Shown: positions 10,043 to 16,911 of the stretch, piece after piece
Layout: each line of letters begins with the position of its first letter
Position numbering within the stretch: the stretch's first letter is position 1
Assembly: GCF_008801475.1 (NCBI RefSeq)
Contig: NZ_VZPP01000002.1
Span: forward strand, 62,001 to 126,000
Source: Pseudomonas moorei
GTDB taxonomy: Bacteria; Pseudomonadota; Gammaproteobacteria; Pseudomonadales; Pseudomonadaceae
DNA length: 64,000 nucleotides
Direction: 5' to 3'
The notes under the pieces: generated by a model
Told to the model about the DNA's origin: nothing
The model's input: the letters and a program-made list of their open reading frames with translations, nothing else
Database searches by the model: none
Program-made: the position numbers and the translations under genes

Positions 10043-10656
10043 GCTGCCTGCTCCTGCGGGTTCCATGGATCGAGCACCAGACAGGCCTGACTGGCATTCT
10101 TGAGCAGAACGCGATTCGAAGAACCGGCCCATTCACGCAAGGCGACGGCGCCATATGGCGTCTGCAATTGCATGTCCACCGCGCACATGGCGCTGTCGAG
10201 CGTCGCCAGCAACGCTTGAGCGCGGGTGCGACTCAGCGGCTGCGGCGTACGCAGAATCAGGTCGAGATCACTGCCCTCGTGCAGGGCTGTAAAACCGCTG
10301 GCCAGCTCAAACCCGGCACTGCCACTGACACCCCAGACCCAACCGCCGCCATTGAGCATGGGCCGCAATTGATGCAGGGCTTGAAGTGCCGGCAACGCAC
10401 GGTCGATGTCGACATGACAGAGTGCTTCCGGCGTAACCCAACGGGTGATCGACCTGATCGCCATCGACGCCGCGTAACGCTGCTCACGCAGACGGCCACG
10501 CACACCGACCGCAACCTGCCCTACCGCTGACAAAGCGCGCCGTACCACCACCGGTTGCCCTGCAAGGACAGACTCGATCACCCACGCCGGCGCATCCGCG
10601 GGCAACTGCTCCAGGGTCATCCCCCAGAGCAGGTCGTGGGCCAGCAGCGTGTTCAC
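10039..10656 (-). CDS. mdcG: Malonate decarboxylase holo-ACP synthase MdcG
   Basis: Phosphoribosyl-dephospho-CoA transferase of 205 residues that attaches the triphosphoribosyl-dephospho-CoA group to the serine of MdcC. The nucleotidyltransferase fold is seen in GFTALHEGSDLDLILRT, with the two catalytic Asp residues in SDLDL. Two tandem GTG codons (10659, 10656) can start it; 10656 is chosen because it overlaps the mdcE stop as GTGA, the coupling used elsewhere in this operon. Confidence 0.9.
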   Translation of the reverse strand: MNTLLAHDLLWGMTLEQLPADAPAWVIESVLAGQPVVVRRALSAVGQVAVGVRGRLREQRYAASMAIRSITRWVTPEALCHVDIDRALPALQALHQLRPMLNGGGWVWGVSGSAGFELASGFTALHEGSDLDLILRTPQPLSRTRAQALLATLDSAMCAVDMQLQTPYGAVALREWAGSSNRVLLKNASQACLVLDPWNPQEQAA

Positions 10657-11456
10657 CACTGTGCCCTCAGCAATTGGCGAACCTGGCTTGAGGCCGCGCG
10701 ATTGGCGGCACCGAGGCGGCCGCTCAGGTCACGTCCTTTGGCGGCGACATCGCCGATCGCCAAAGTCAGGCACTCAGTCACCCGTGCCAGATCGCTCACG
10801 GACGGCTGTTCGATCTGCTCCACCGACAAGGTTTCCCAGAGCAAGCCAAGGCTGGCATAGCTGTCGATGTCATAGGCCATCGGCGGCACGCTGGCGGCCA
10901 GGGTTTCCAGTTCTTCGATACTGCGCAGCGTCACCCGCGCCGCCGATGCCTTGCCCATGGCATGCACCATCACACCCGGATCACGCAAGGCAATCAGCCG
11001 GTTGGCTTGATAGCCGTGGGCGAGAAACGCCCCGGACATGGCCTTGCCCACCAGCAAGCCGATCACGGCGTGGCCGGCCAGTCGGGCACGGGCATAACTG
11101 TCGACGGCGCCGGCCAGGGCCTGATGAATACCGAGCGCTTCTTCGCGCCGGCCATAAGCTTGACTCGGTACGTCGACGATGGCGATCAAGGCACGTTTTT
11201 GCGCTTTGTCCTGATCGGCCGCGATGACTTCATCCACCGCTTTGGCCAGGCCCCAACCTTCGAGCAAGCCGACCTCGCCATGTCGGGCACGAACAAAACG
11301 GTTATCCGGATCGGCCACCACCGCGATAAACCGAACGGCTTGTTCACCGATAAATCCATCCGCCACCTTCAGCGAGGCCGGCAAACCTTCGACCGGTTTG
11401 GCACCAGCACTCAAGGCGTTGAACCAGTTCAAGCCTCTCAGTGAATACGAGCTCAT
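10653..11456 (-). CDS. mdcE: Biotin-independent malonate decarboxylase subunit gamma, MdcE
   Basis: 267-residue carboxyltransferase-like subunit that pairs with MdcD to decarboxylate malonyl-S-MdcC, leaving acetyl-S-MdcC and CO2. The crotonase-like fold contains the substrate pocket segment IAIVDVPSQAYGRREEALGIH and a glycine-rich AGHAVIGLLVGKAMSGAF. The ATG at 11456 overlaps the mdcD stop by 4 nt (ATGA). Length and neighbours are standard for the family. Confidence 0.95.
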   Translation of the reverse strand: MSSYSLRGLNWFNALSAGAKPVEGLPASLKVADGFIGEQAVRFIAVVADPDNRFVRARHGEVGLLEGWGLAKAVDEVIAADQDKAQKRALIAIVDVPSQAYGRREEALGIHQALAGAVDSYARARLAGHAVIGLLVGKAMSGAFLAHGYQANRLIALRDPGVMVHAMGKASAARVTLRSIEELETLAASVPPMAYDIDSYASLGLLWETLSVEQIEQPSVSDLARVTECLTLAIGDVAAKGRDLSGRLGAANRAASSQVRQLLRAQW

Positions 11457-12304
11457 GAGCGCTCTCCTTGATACAGATCGCGAACCACTGAAGGTTCGAT
11501 TTGCGGTTCGGCGTCCAGACGCGCCAGCCGTTGCAGGAACAGTTCGGCCTGAGCGCTGCGTTGCTGCGCGGGCAAACCCTGCTTGAGCAATGCGCTGACC
11601 TGTTGGCGGATCTGGGCCACGTCGTCCTCGGCGTAGCGGTCCACCAGGCCGGTGGCGAAACGTTGTTCGCCGCCGGTCAGGCTCCAGATGAATGGACGAT
11701 CCCGCGAGTCGTACTCCTCAAGCCCGGCTTCCTGTTCGATCACCTGCGGACCGTTCAGGCCGAGGCGCGCTTCCTGGGTCACCAGCAAATAGCTGCACAA
11801 GCCCGCGGCAATCGACATGCCGCCGAAGCAGCCCACGCTACCGGCCACCACGCCAATCACGGGTTGGTATTGACGCAGGTCGACAATCGCCGCATGAACA
11901 TCGGCAATCGCCGCCAGGCCGAGGTTAGCCTCCTGCAAACGCACGCCACCGGTTTCCAGTAGCAGCACGGCACGGGTCGGAATGCCCTTGCGGTTGTCTT
12001 CGACCGCCAGCTCCAGTGCACCGGCAAGTTTCGCCCCGCCGACTTCACCGAGGCTGCCGCCCTGGAACGCCCCTTCGATAGCCCCGATCACCACCGGCAA
12101 ACCGTCGATGCTGCCCTTGGCAATGATCACGCCGTCATCGGCCTGTGGCACTACGCCCTGACGCGACAACCAGGGCGACATGACCCGTTGAAACGGGTCG
12201 AGCAATTCACGAAAGGTACCGGCATCGAGCAAGGCTTTCGCCCGTTGGCGGGCGCCGAGTTCGACGAAGCTGTGCTTGTGCAGCAGTTCAGCGCTGTCAG
12301 TCAT
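11453..12304 (-). CDS. mdcD: Biotin-independent malonate decarboxylase subunit beta, MdcD
   Basis: 283-residue carboxyltransferase-family subunit, partner of MdcE in the decarboxylase half of the complex. Recognisable parts are the N-terminal FVELGARQRAKALLDAGTF and the oxyanion-hole type sequence GVVAGSVGCFGGMSIAAGL. The ATG at 12304 overlaps the mdcC stop by 8 nt; an in-frame extension to 12451 is only the shadow of mdcC. Tight overlaps on both sides support one polycistronic message. Confidence 0.95.
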   Translation of the reverse strand: MTDSAELLHKHSFVELGARQRAKALLDAGTFRELLDPFQRVMSPWLSRQGVVPQADDGVIIAKGSIDGLPVVIGAIEGAFQGGSLGEVGGAKLAGALELAVEDNRKGIPTRAVLLLETGGVRLQEANLGLAAIADVHAAIVDLRQYQPVIGVVAGSVGCFGGMSIAAGLCSYLLVTQEARLGLNGPQVIEQEAGLEEYDSRDRPFIWSLTGGEQRFATGLVDRYAEDDVAQIRQQVSALLKQGLPAQQRSAQAELFLQRLARLDAEPQIEPSVVRDLYQGERS

Positions 12305-12596
12305 GGCTGATCTCCTCGAAACCCTGCTCCAGGCGCAAACGCACCACGCCGGGGGTGGCGCCGAAATCGTGAATATTGATGTCCATCGCCGGCGGGGTCT
12401 GCCCGTCGAACATCCGTGCAAACAGGTGCTGCCAGCGTTGCTCGCTGCCATTGACCGAGGTCTGCACGTTGATCGTCAGCCTGCCGGCCTGACCCGGCTC
12501 GATCAGCACTTCCAGATCGCCCGAGCCGACACAGCCCACCAGCGTGCGCCCGCGTGGCGGCTGCCCGGCGGGGAATTCAAAGGATAAGGTTTCCAT
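12297..12596 (-). CDS. mdcC: Malonate decarboxylase acyl carrier protein MdcC
   Basis: 99-residue acyl-carrier subunit (delta) that carries the acetyl/malonyl thioester during the cycle. Ser25 in CVGSGDLEVL is the expected attachment site of the 2'-(5''-triphosphoribosyl)-3'-dephospho-CoA group, as in Klebsiella MdcC. The ATG at 12596 overlaps the mdcB stop (TGATG); a preceding in-frame TTG at 12599 is less likely. It is acted on by MdcB/MdcG products, MdcH and MdcA, all in this operon. Confidence 0.94.
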   Translation of the reverse strand: METLSFEFPAGQPPRGRTLVGCVGSGDLEVLIEPGQAGRLTINVQTSVNGSEQRWQHLFARMFDGQTPPAMDINIHDFGATPGVVRLRLEQGFEEISHD

Positions 12597-13471
12597 CAAA
12601 AAGCTCCCTGATTAATGCCGTCGCGGGATTCGATGCGGTCGATGAACAGGCAGGCTGCGAGCAGATCGGCAGCACCACCGGGCGAGGCATTCAGCGCGAT
12701 TAATTGTTGGTCCAGCTCATGCAAGCGACGGCGACCGCCGAGGCTGGCACTACCACCGGCGTCGAGTACCGCCTGGGCGCCACGCTGCATGGTGTGCAGG
12801 CCATGCTCGCCGGCGCGGTAGAGCACGCAGGTGTCGGCCAGCCGGGTCATGATCGCCAGCAGTGCATCGAGCCGGGCGTTCTGTTCGCCATGGCCGGCGG
12901 CGCGGCTGCGCTTGAGTTGTGGCAGGGCGCGCTGGGTGACGGCCGGGAAGCCCAACTGCGCTTCTTCCCGGGCACCGCGAGCGCCATAGCGCTGGGCGAC
13001 CTGAGCACCATGGCTCAGAGGCCGTGGCGCATGGCGGTCGTCGAGCAAGGCCAGGCGTGCGGCGCGCAAAGCGATGGAACCTGCGGCAGTGGATTCAGGC
13101 TCCAGCGCGGCAGCCGCAACCAACAGGCCTAACGCCCAGATGGCCCCGCGATGGGTATTCACGCCGTGGGTAGTGGCGAGCATCACTTGCTCGCCTTCTC
13201 GGCCGATCAGCCCGATGGCCTCACGCAGGGGCGAACCGATCTCGCCGATTTCGATGGCGGCTTCAGCCATTTCCTTGAACGCTGGCCACAAGGACAGTGC
13301 CGAGGCGTGCATCAGCCCCAGGTGCAAATCGGTATGGGCACCGCTGCCGCGTCGGTCGACCAGCGCCGGCTTCGGCGACAGGTCCGCTTCGTCGATCAGC
13401 GCGTCCACCGCCAGGTCCGCCAGCCGGTCGGCCAGGCTCAGGGGTTTCGCTTGCAGGTTAAATGCGTGCAT
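12596..13471 (-). CDS. mdcB: Triphosphoribosyl-dephospho-CoA synthase MdcB
   Basis: 291-residue CitG/MdcB-family enzyme that makes the prosthetic-group precursor from ATP and dephospho-CoA. Typical motifs are [20 protein letters not shown] near residue 30, a central [15 protein letters not shown], and the C-terminal [14 protein letters not shown]. The ATG at 13471 overlaps the mdcA stop (TAATG), so a longer reading to 13519 is rejected. Its product is handed to MdcG. Confidence 0.95.
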   Translation of the reverse strand: MHAFNLQAKPLSLADRLADLAVDALIDEADLSPKPALVDRRGSGAHTDLHLGLMHASALSLWPAFKEMAEAAIEIGEIGSPLREAIGLIGREGEQVMLATTHGVNTHRGAIWALGLLVAAAALEPESTAAGSIALRAARLALLDDRHAPRPLSHGAQVAQRYGARGAREEAQLGFPAVTQRALPQLKRSRAAGHGEQNARLDALLAIMTRLADTCVLYRAGEHGLHTMQRGAQAVLDAGGSASLGGRRRLHELDQQLIALNASPGGAADLLAACLFIDRIESRDGINQGAF

Positions 13472-15141
13472 TACCAGCTCCTGAATTTGGCGGGCGGGTT
13501 GTAGAGACCACCGGACCACTCGACCAGGTCGGCCACGCTTTTGGCGGCGAGCAATTCGCGGGTGGCGTCGGTGCGGCGGATGCCCAGGTCTTCGGGCAAG
13601 GCGATCAGCCCTTCGCGGCGCATGCGCGCCGTGTCTTTGGGGTTATGACGCAGGCCGATGGCGGTCACCCCGGCGACGGCGGCGATCATCGCCCGGCGCT
13701 CTTCCAGCGAGCGCGCCTTGTACAGGTAGGCGATGCCTTCTTCGGTGAGCAGGTGGGTGACGTCGTCGCCGTAGATCATGATCGGCGCCAACGGCATGCC
13801 GCTTTTTTTCGCCACGTCGATCGCATCGAGGGTTTCGACGAACGTCGGTTTGCCGCCCTCCTGGAAGGTCTCGACCATCTGCACCACGAGTTTCTTGCCG
13901 CGTTCGAGCATGGGTTCAGGCGCGTCGCTGTGGCGCATGTCGAGCCAGGCCGGCGTACCGTGGCGCCGACCACGTGGATCGTGGCCCATGTTCGGTGCCC
14001 CACCGAAACCGGCCAGGCGTCCACGGGTCACGGTTGAAGAATGGCCATCGCCATCGACTTGCAGGGTGGCACCGATAAACAGGTCCACCGCGTATTGCCC
14101 GGCGAGTTGGCTGAACATGCGGTTGGAACGCATGGAACCGTCACGCCCGGTGAAGAACACGTCAGGCCGGGCGGCGATGTAGTTTTCCATGCCCAGTTCG
14201 GTGCCGAAGCAATGCACGCTTTCGACCCAACCGCTTTCAATCGCCGGGATCAACGTCGGGTGCGGATTGAGTGTCCAATTGCGGCAGATCTTGCCCTTCA
14301 ATCCGAGGGATTCGCCGTAGGTCGGCAGGATCAGCTCAATGGCGGCGGTGTTGAAACCGATGCCGTGATTGAGCGACTGAACATTGTGTTTTTCGTAGAT
14401 GCCGCGGATCGCCATCATCGCCATGAGCACGTGCACAGGCTTGATGTGCCGGGGGTCGCGGGTGAACAGCGGTTCGATATAGAACGGTTTATCGGCCACC
14501 ACCACGAAATCGACCCAGGACGCGGGAATGTCGACGCGGGGCAATTCGCTGACATCGTCCACCAACTGATTGACCTGGACGATGACAATGCCGTCGCTGA
14601 ACGCGGCCGGCTCGATCAGGGCCGGGGTGTCTTCGGTACTTGCTCCCGTGTAGATGTTGCCGGCGCGGTCGGCCATGAAACCGGCCGAGAGCACAACGTT
14701 GGGAATCAGATCCACCACCAGCCGCGCATAGAGCTCGATGTAAGTGTGGATCGCGCCGATTTCCAGCAGGCCGTCTTCGAGCAACTGGCTGATGCGCAAG
14801 CTTTGCGCGCCGGCGAAGGCGAAGTCGAGTTTGCTGGCAATGCTGCGTTCGAACAGGTCCAGGTGCTCGGCGCGTCCGACGCTGGGCATGATCATGTGCA
14901 AGTCATGCAGCTTGCCCGGATCGGCCTTGACCAACGAGCGGGAGAGAAAATCCGCCTGCTTCTGGTTGTTGCCCTCCAGCACCACACGGTCGCCAGGCAG
15001 AATCAACGCCTCCAGCGCCGCCACGATCTTGTCGGTGGGCAACACCACACCGTCGGCAAGGCCCCGCACCAGTTCGAGACGCCGCAACTTTTCGCTGCGC
15101 CGCCGCGTCCATCGCGAGTCGGGGGATATTGTTGTTGTCAT
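13471..15141 (-). CDS. mdcA: Malonate decarboxylase subunit alpha, MdcA
   Basis: 556-residue CoA-transferase-like subunit that swaps acetyl for malonyl on the carrier (acetyl-S-ACP:malonate ACP transferase). It has the family segments [36 protein letters not shown] and [20 protein letters not shown]. The ATG at 15141 with an upstream GGAG is chosen over an in-frame ATG at 15174. It is the first gene of the nine-gene mdcABCDEGH-madLM unit; the promoter should lie in 15142-15250. Identification is firm. Confidence 0.96.
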   Translation of the reverse strand: MTTTISPDSRWTRRRSEKLRRLELVRGLADGVVLPTDKIVAALEALILPGDRVVLEGNNQKQADFLSRSLVKADPGKLHDLHMIMPSVGRAEHLDLFERSIASKLDFAFAGAQSLRISQLLEDGLLEIGAIHTYIELYARLVVDLIPNVVLSAGFMADRAGNIYTGASTEDTPALIEPAAFSDGIVIVQVNQLVDDVSELPRVDIPASWVDFVVVADKPFYIEPLFTRDPRHIKPVHVLMAMMAIRGIYEKHNVQSLNHGIGFNTAAIELILPTYGESLGLKGKICRNWTLNPHPTLIPAIESGWVESVHCFGTELGMENYIAARPDVFFTGRDGSMRSNRMFSQLAGQYAVDLFIGATLQVDGDGHSSTVTRGRLAGFGGAPNMGHDPRGRRHGTPAWLDMRHSDAPEPMLERGKKLVVQMVETFQEGGKPTFVETLDAIDVAKKSGMPLAPIMIYGDDVTHLLTEEGIAYLYKARSLEERRAMIAAVAGVTAIGLRHNPKDTARMRREGLIALPEDLGIRRTDATRELLAAKSVADLVEWSGGLYNPPAKFRSW

Positions 15142-15271
15142 GACCACTCCACGGGTTCGCTGTCGTGGGGTCACCTTAGGAGCGTTGGGTGGCGGGCATC
15201 AATCAAGCAGGGTGATGGATTGTTACGGTCAGGTTAATGGTGCAGAAGAGTTTCGTTGCCATGGCTGACGC

Positions 15272-15344
15272 CTTCGCGGGCAAGCCCGCTCCCACAGGTA
15301 TCGTGATTGCAAGAACAGTGTGGAAGCCGGCTTGCCGGCGATGG
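15272..15344. repeat. Degenerate REP pair upstream of mdcA
   Basis: Two REP-like units in inverted order, CGCGGGCAAGCCCGCTCCCAC (15275-15295) and TGTGGAAGCCGGCTTGCCGGCGAT (ending near 15332). They separate the mdcA promoter region from the HEPN gene remnant. Between 15142 and 15271 I see no sure promoter, only a GTTAC/GTTAA direct repeat near 15222-15237 that may or may not be a regulator site. Confidence 0.7.
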
Positions 15345-15374
15345 GGCCGTCAAAACGTTTCGAAGCTTCCTGAA

Positions 15375-15790
15375 TCACCGTTCTGCCATTTGCTGCTCCA
15401 CCCCGATCAACAACTGCGCAGTGCTTTCCAGCAACTGCCCCAGCAATGCCTCATCTTCATCCATATAGCCTTCGTACTCCGCCAGGTTGCGTCGTTCATG
15501 GCAAAGGGCGAATAGCCGAACCTGCACCCTGCGGTGTGGATCAGGCACTGGAAAACCAGGTAACGCTTATCCGAACGGTAGCCACGCAATCGAAGCGCTG
15601 TCAGTGCAATGCCATGAGCAGCGTTGTAGGCCAGATCGAATCGGCTGGCGAAGGAAAGTGAAGAGGTTTGCGCATCTTTCAGGCGATCTGTTGCCGAACG
15701 CATCAAGCCTTCGCATTCCTTGCGATCGGGTGCTTCGGCCTTCAGTCCACCACTACGTAACAGGTTTTCCAGATTCTCGTTGCTGCCCAT
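15375..15790 (-). pseudogene. HEPN-domain protein, frameshifted (partner of the MNT gene)
   Basis: The reading frame from the ATG at 15790 encodes a HEPN-like N-terminal part (SLSFASRFDLAYNAAHGIALTA, then YLVFQCLIHTAG) and then becomes unlike any HEPN protein until its stop at 15407. In another minus-strand frame the expected C-terminal half appears: LFALCHERRNLAEYEGYM, then DEDEALLGQLLESTAQLL, ending MAER at a TGA (15375-15377). The switch lies between about 15505 and 15530; insertion of one base would join the halves. The start overlaps the MNT gene by 38 nt and has GGAGTCCAAGG before the ATG. Either a real inactivating mutation or an assembly error. HEPN partners of MNT proteins are commonly RNases or toxins. 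Confidence 0.75.
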
Positions 15791-16394
15791 CCTTGGACTC
15801 CAAAGGGTTTTCCCCCATCAGGTTGATCTTCTCCTGTTGCGCTACCCGCATGACGAAGCTGTTTTCGGCCGTCAGTTTTGCAACCCAGTCATCAGGGGTG
15901 TAGAGCGTCGGATTAAGGGTGCGGCCCAGATGCTCTTCCAGAGGTAAGAGCCGCTCCATCACATCACTGTAGTGCAGCCCTTCCCCGATCAACATGAGGT
16001 CAATGTCACTGGATGCGATGGCCTGATCCTTGGCGATGGACCCATAAACAAACGCCCATGTGAGTTGTTCGGCGAAGGGTTGCAGTGCCTCACGCAAAGG
16101 CTCGGCGATACCGAATGTCTTGCGAGTAATACCCAACAGTTCGGCATAGATCGGGCAATCGGGATTGGCCTGGTAGTGGGTCTGATTACCCAGACGTGAC
16201 ATCGTCAGCACACCCGCTCGTTGCAAGCGGTCCAGTTCGCGCATGAGACTGCCTTTTCCGACCTGAGCCCAGCGGGCGATCTCGTTCGCGTAAAAGCTTC
16301 GGTCGGGTTTGCCAAACATAAGGCCCAGCACTTTTTGCTGGGTCGTGGTGAACAATGCTTCGCTCAGCGACAGGTTTTCCACGTCAACAACCAA
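15753..16394 (-). CDS. Winged-helix/MNT-type nucleotidyltransferase (antitoxin-like)
   Basis: 213-residue two-domain protein. Residues 10-75 look like a MarR/ArsR-type winged helix (TTQQKVLGLMFGKPDRSFYA, SLMRELDRLQRAGVL). Residues 110-130 carry the minimal nucleotidyltransferase motif GS-X10-DXD (FVYGSIAKDQ ... SSDIDLMLIG), as in MntA antitoxins that AMPylate HEPN toxins. Start is a TTG at 16394 or a GTG at 16382, right after a twin palindrome that would suit autoregulation. It overlaps the HEPN gene by 38 nt. The pair lies between the mdc and chp clusters, outside the synteny of both, which suggests insertion. Function as antitoxin is inferred. Confidence 0.8.
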   Translation of the reverse strand: MVVDVENLSLSEALFTTTQQKVLGLMFGKPDRSFYANEIARWAQVGKGSLMRELDRLQRAGVLTMSRLGNQTHYQANPDCPIYAELLGITRKTFGIAEPLREALQPFAEQLTWAFVYGSIAKDQAIASSDIDLMLIGEGLHYSDVMERLLPLEEHLGRTLNPTLYTPDDWVAKLTAENSFVMRVAQQEKINLMGENPLESKDGQQRESGKPVT

Positions 16395-16398
16395 AAGG

Positions 16399-16432
16399 TC
16401 CCAAAAAGGGAACTTTAGGTCCCTTTTTGGGA
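16399..16432. promoter_or_regulatory. Twin palindromic operator before the MNT gene
   Basis: Two copies of TCCC-N5-GGGA, one with AAAAA (16399-16411) and one with TTTTT (16420-16432), form a 13-base perfect inverted repeat with an 8 nt spacer. The nearer copy ends 5 nt before the TTG start. Such a site could bind two dimers of the encoded winged-helix protein and cover the promoter and ribosome site. It could also fold as a hairpin in RNA. Confidence 0.65.
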
Positions 16433-16443
16433 ATCATCAACCT

Positions 16444-16911
16444 TCAAACCAACCCCGCCCCTACCAGCAACTCTTCCAACCCCAGCAAATCCGGAACCCT
16501 GGCCACTTGATCGCCCACTTGCACCGCTGCTTTTTCCAGCGAACACAGCGGCACGTCGACATAGCTCAACTGACTGTCGAGCTTGTACGAGCGGGGAATT
16601 CCCTGGACCAGCATGGCGATGAATTTCAATTCAGGGCGGCCGCCGAGGGCGTTGAGGATGACGATCCGCGCGCGCTCTCCGATAACGACTTTACTGCCGC
16701 ACGCCGACTCGAAACTGAGCAGCGGGATTTGCCGGTTGCGCCACGGTACTCGCCCGAGAAACCAGGGCGGCGAGTCGAGGTCGAACGCGGCGGGCTGGTA
16801 GTCGATCAATTCGGCGACCGCAACGTTGGGCAGGATCAGGTTGCGGTCAGCCAGGAGCAGTAAAAGGCCAGTGAGGTGGCTGGTGCGCGGGTTGATCAGC
16901 CGCTCAAGCAT
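16444..16911 (-). CDS. chpC: CheW-like chemotaxis protein ChpC
   Basis: 155-residue CheW-domain protein predicted to couple receptors to the ChpA kinase in the type IV pilus chemosensory system. It contains CheW-like segments (HLTGLLLLLADRNLILPNVA, DSPPWFLGRVPWRNRQIPLL). The ATG at 16911 overlaps the chpA stop by 8 nt, so translation is coupled and the longer frame to 16986 is rejected. In P. aeruginosa chpB lies between chpA and chpC; here the two genes overlap directly. Confidence 0.88.
   Translation of the reverse strand: MLERLINPRTSHLTGLLLLLADRNLILPNVAVAELIDYQPAAFDLDSPPWFLGRVPWRNRQIPLLSFESACGSKVVIGERARIVILNALGGRPELKFIAMLVQGIPRSYKLDSQLSYVDVPLCSLEKAAVQVGDQVARVPDLLGLEELLVGAGLV

Noticed and set aside
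14041..15237. 398-codon plus-strand ORF opposite mdcA
   Set aside because: It is antisense to the full mdcA gene, lacks any recognisable motif or ribosome site, and reflects GC-rich third positions.
15483..15903. Plus-strand ORFs opposite the HEPN and MNT genes
   Set aside because: No domain match and no ribosome site; the minus-strand frames carry clear HEPN and MNT motifs.
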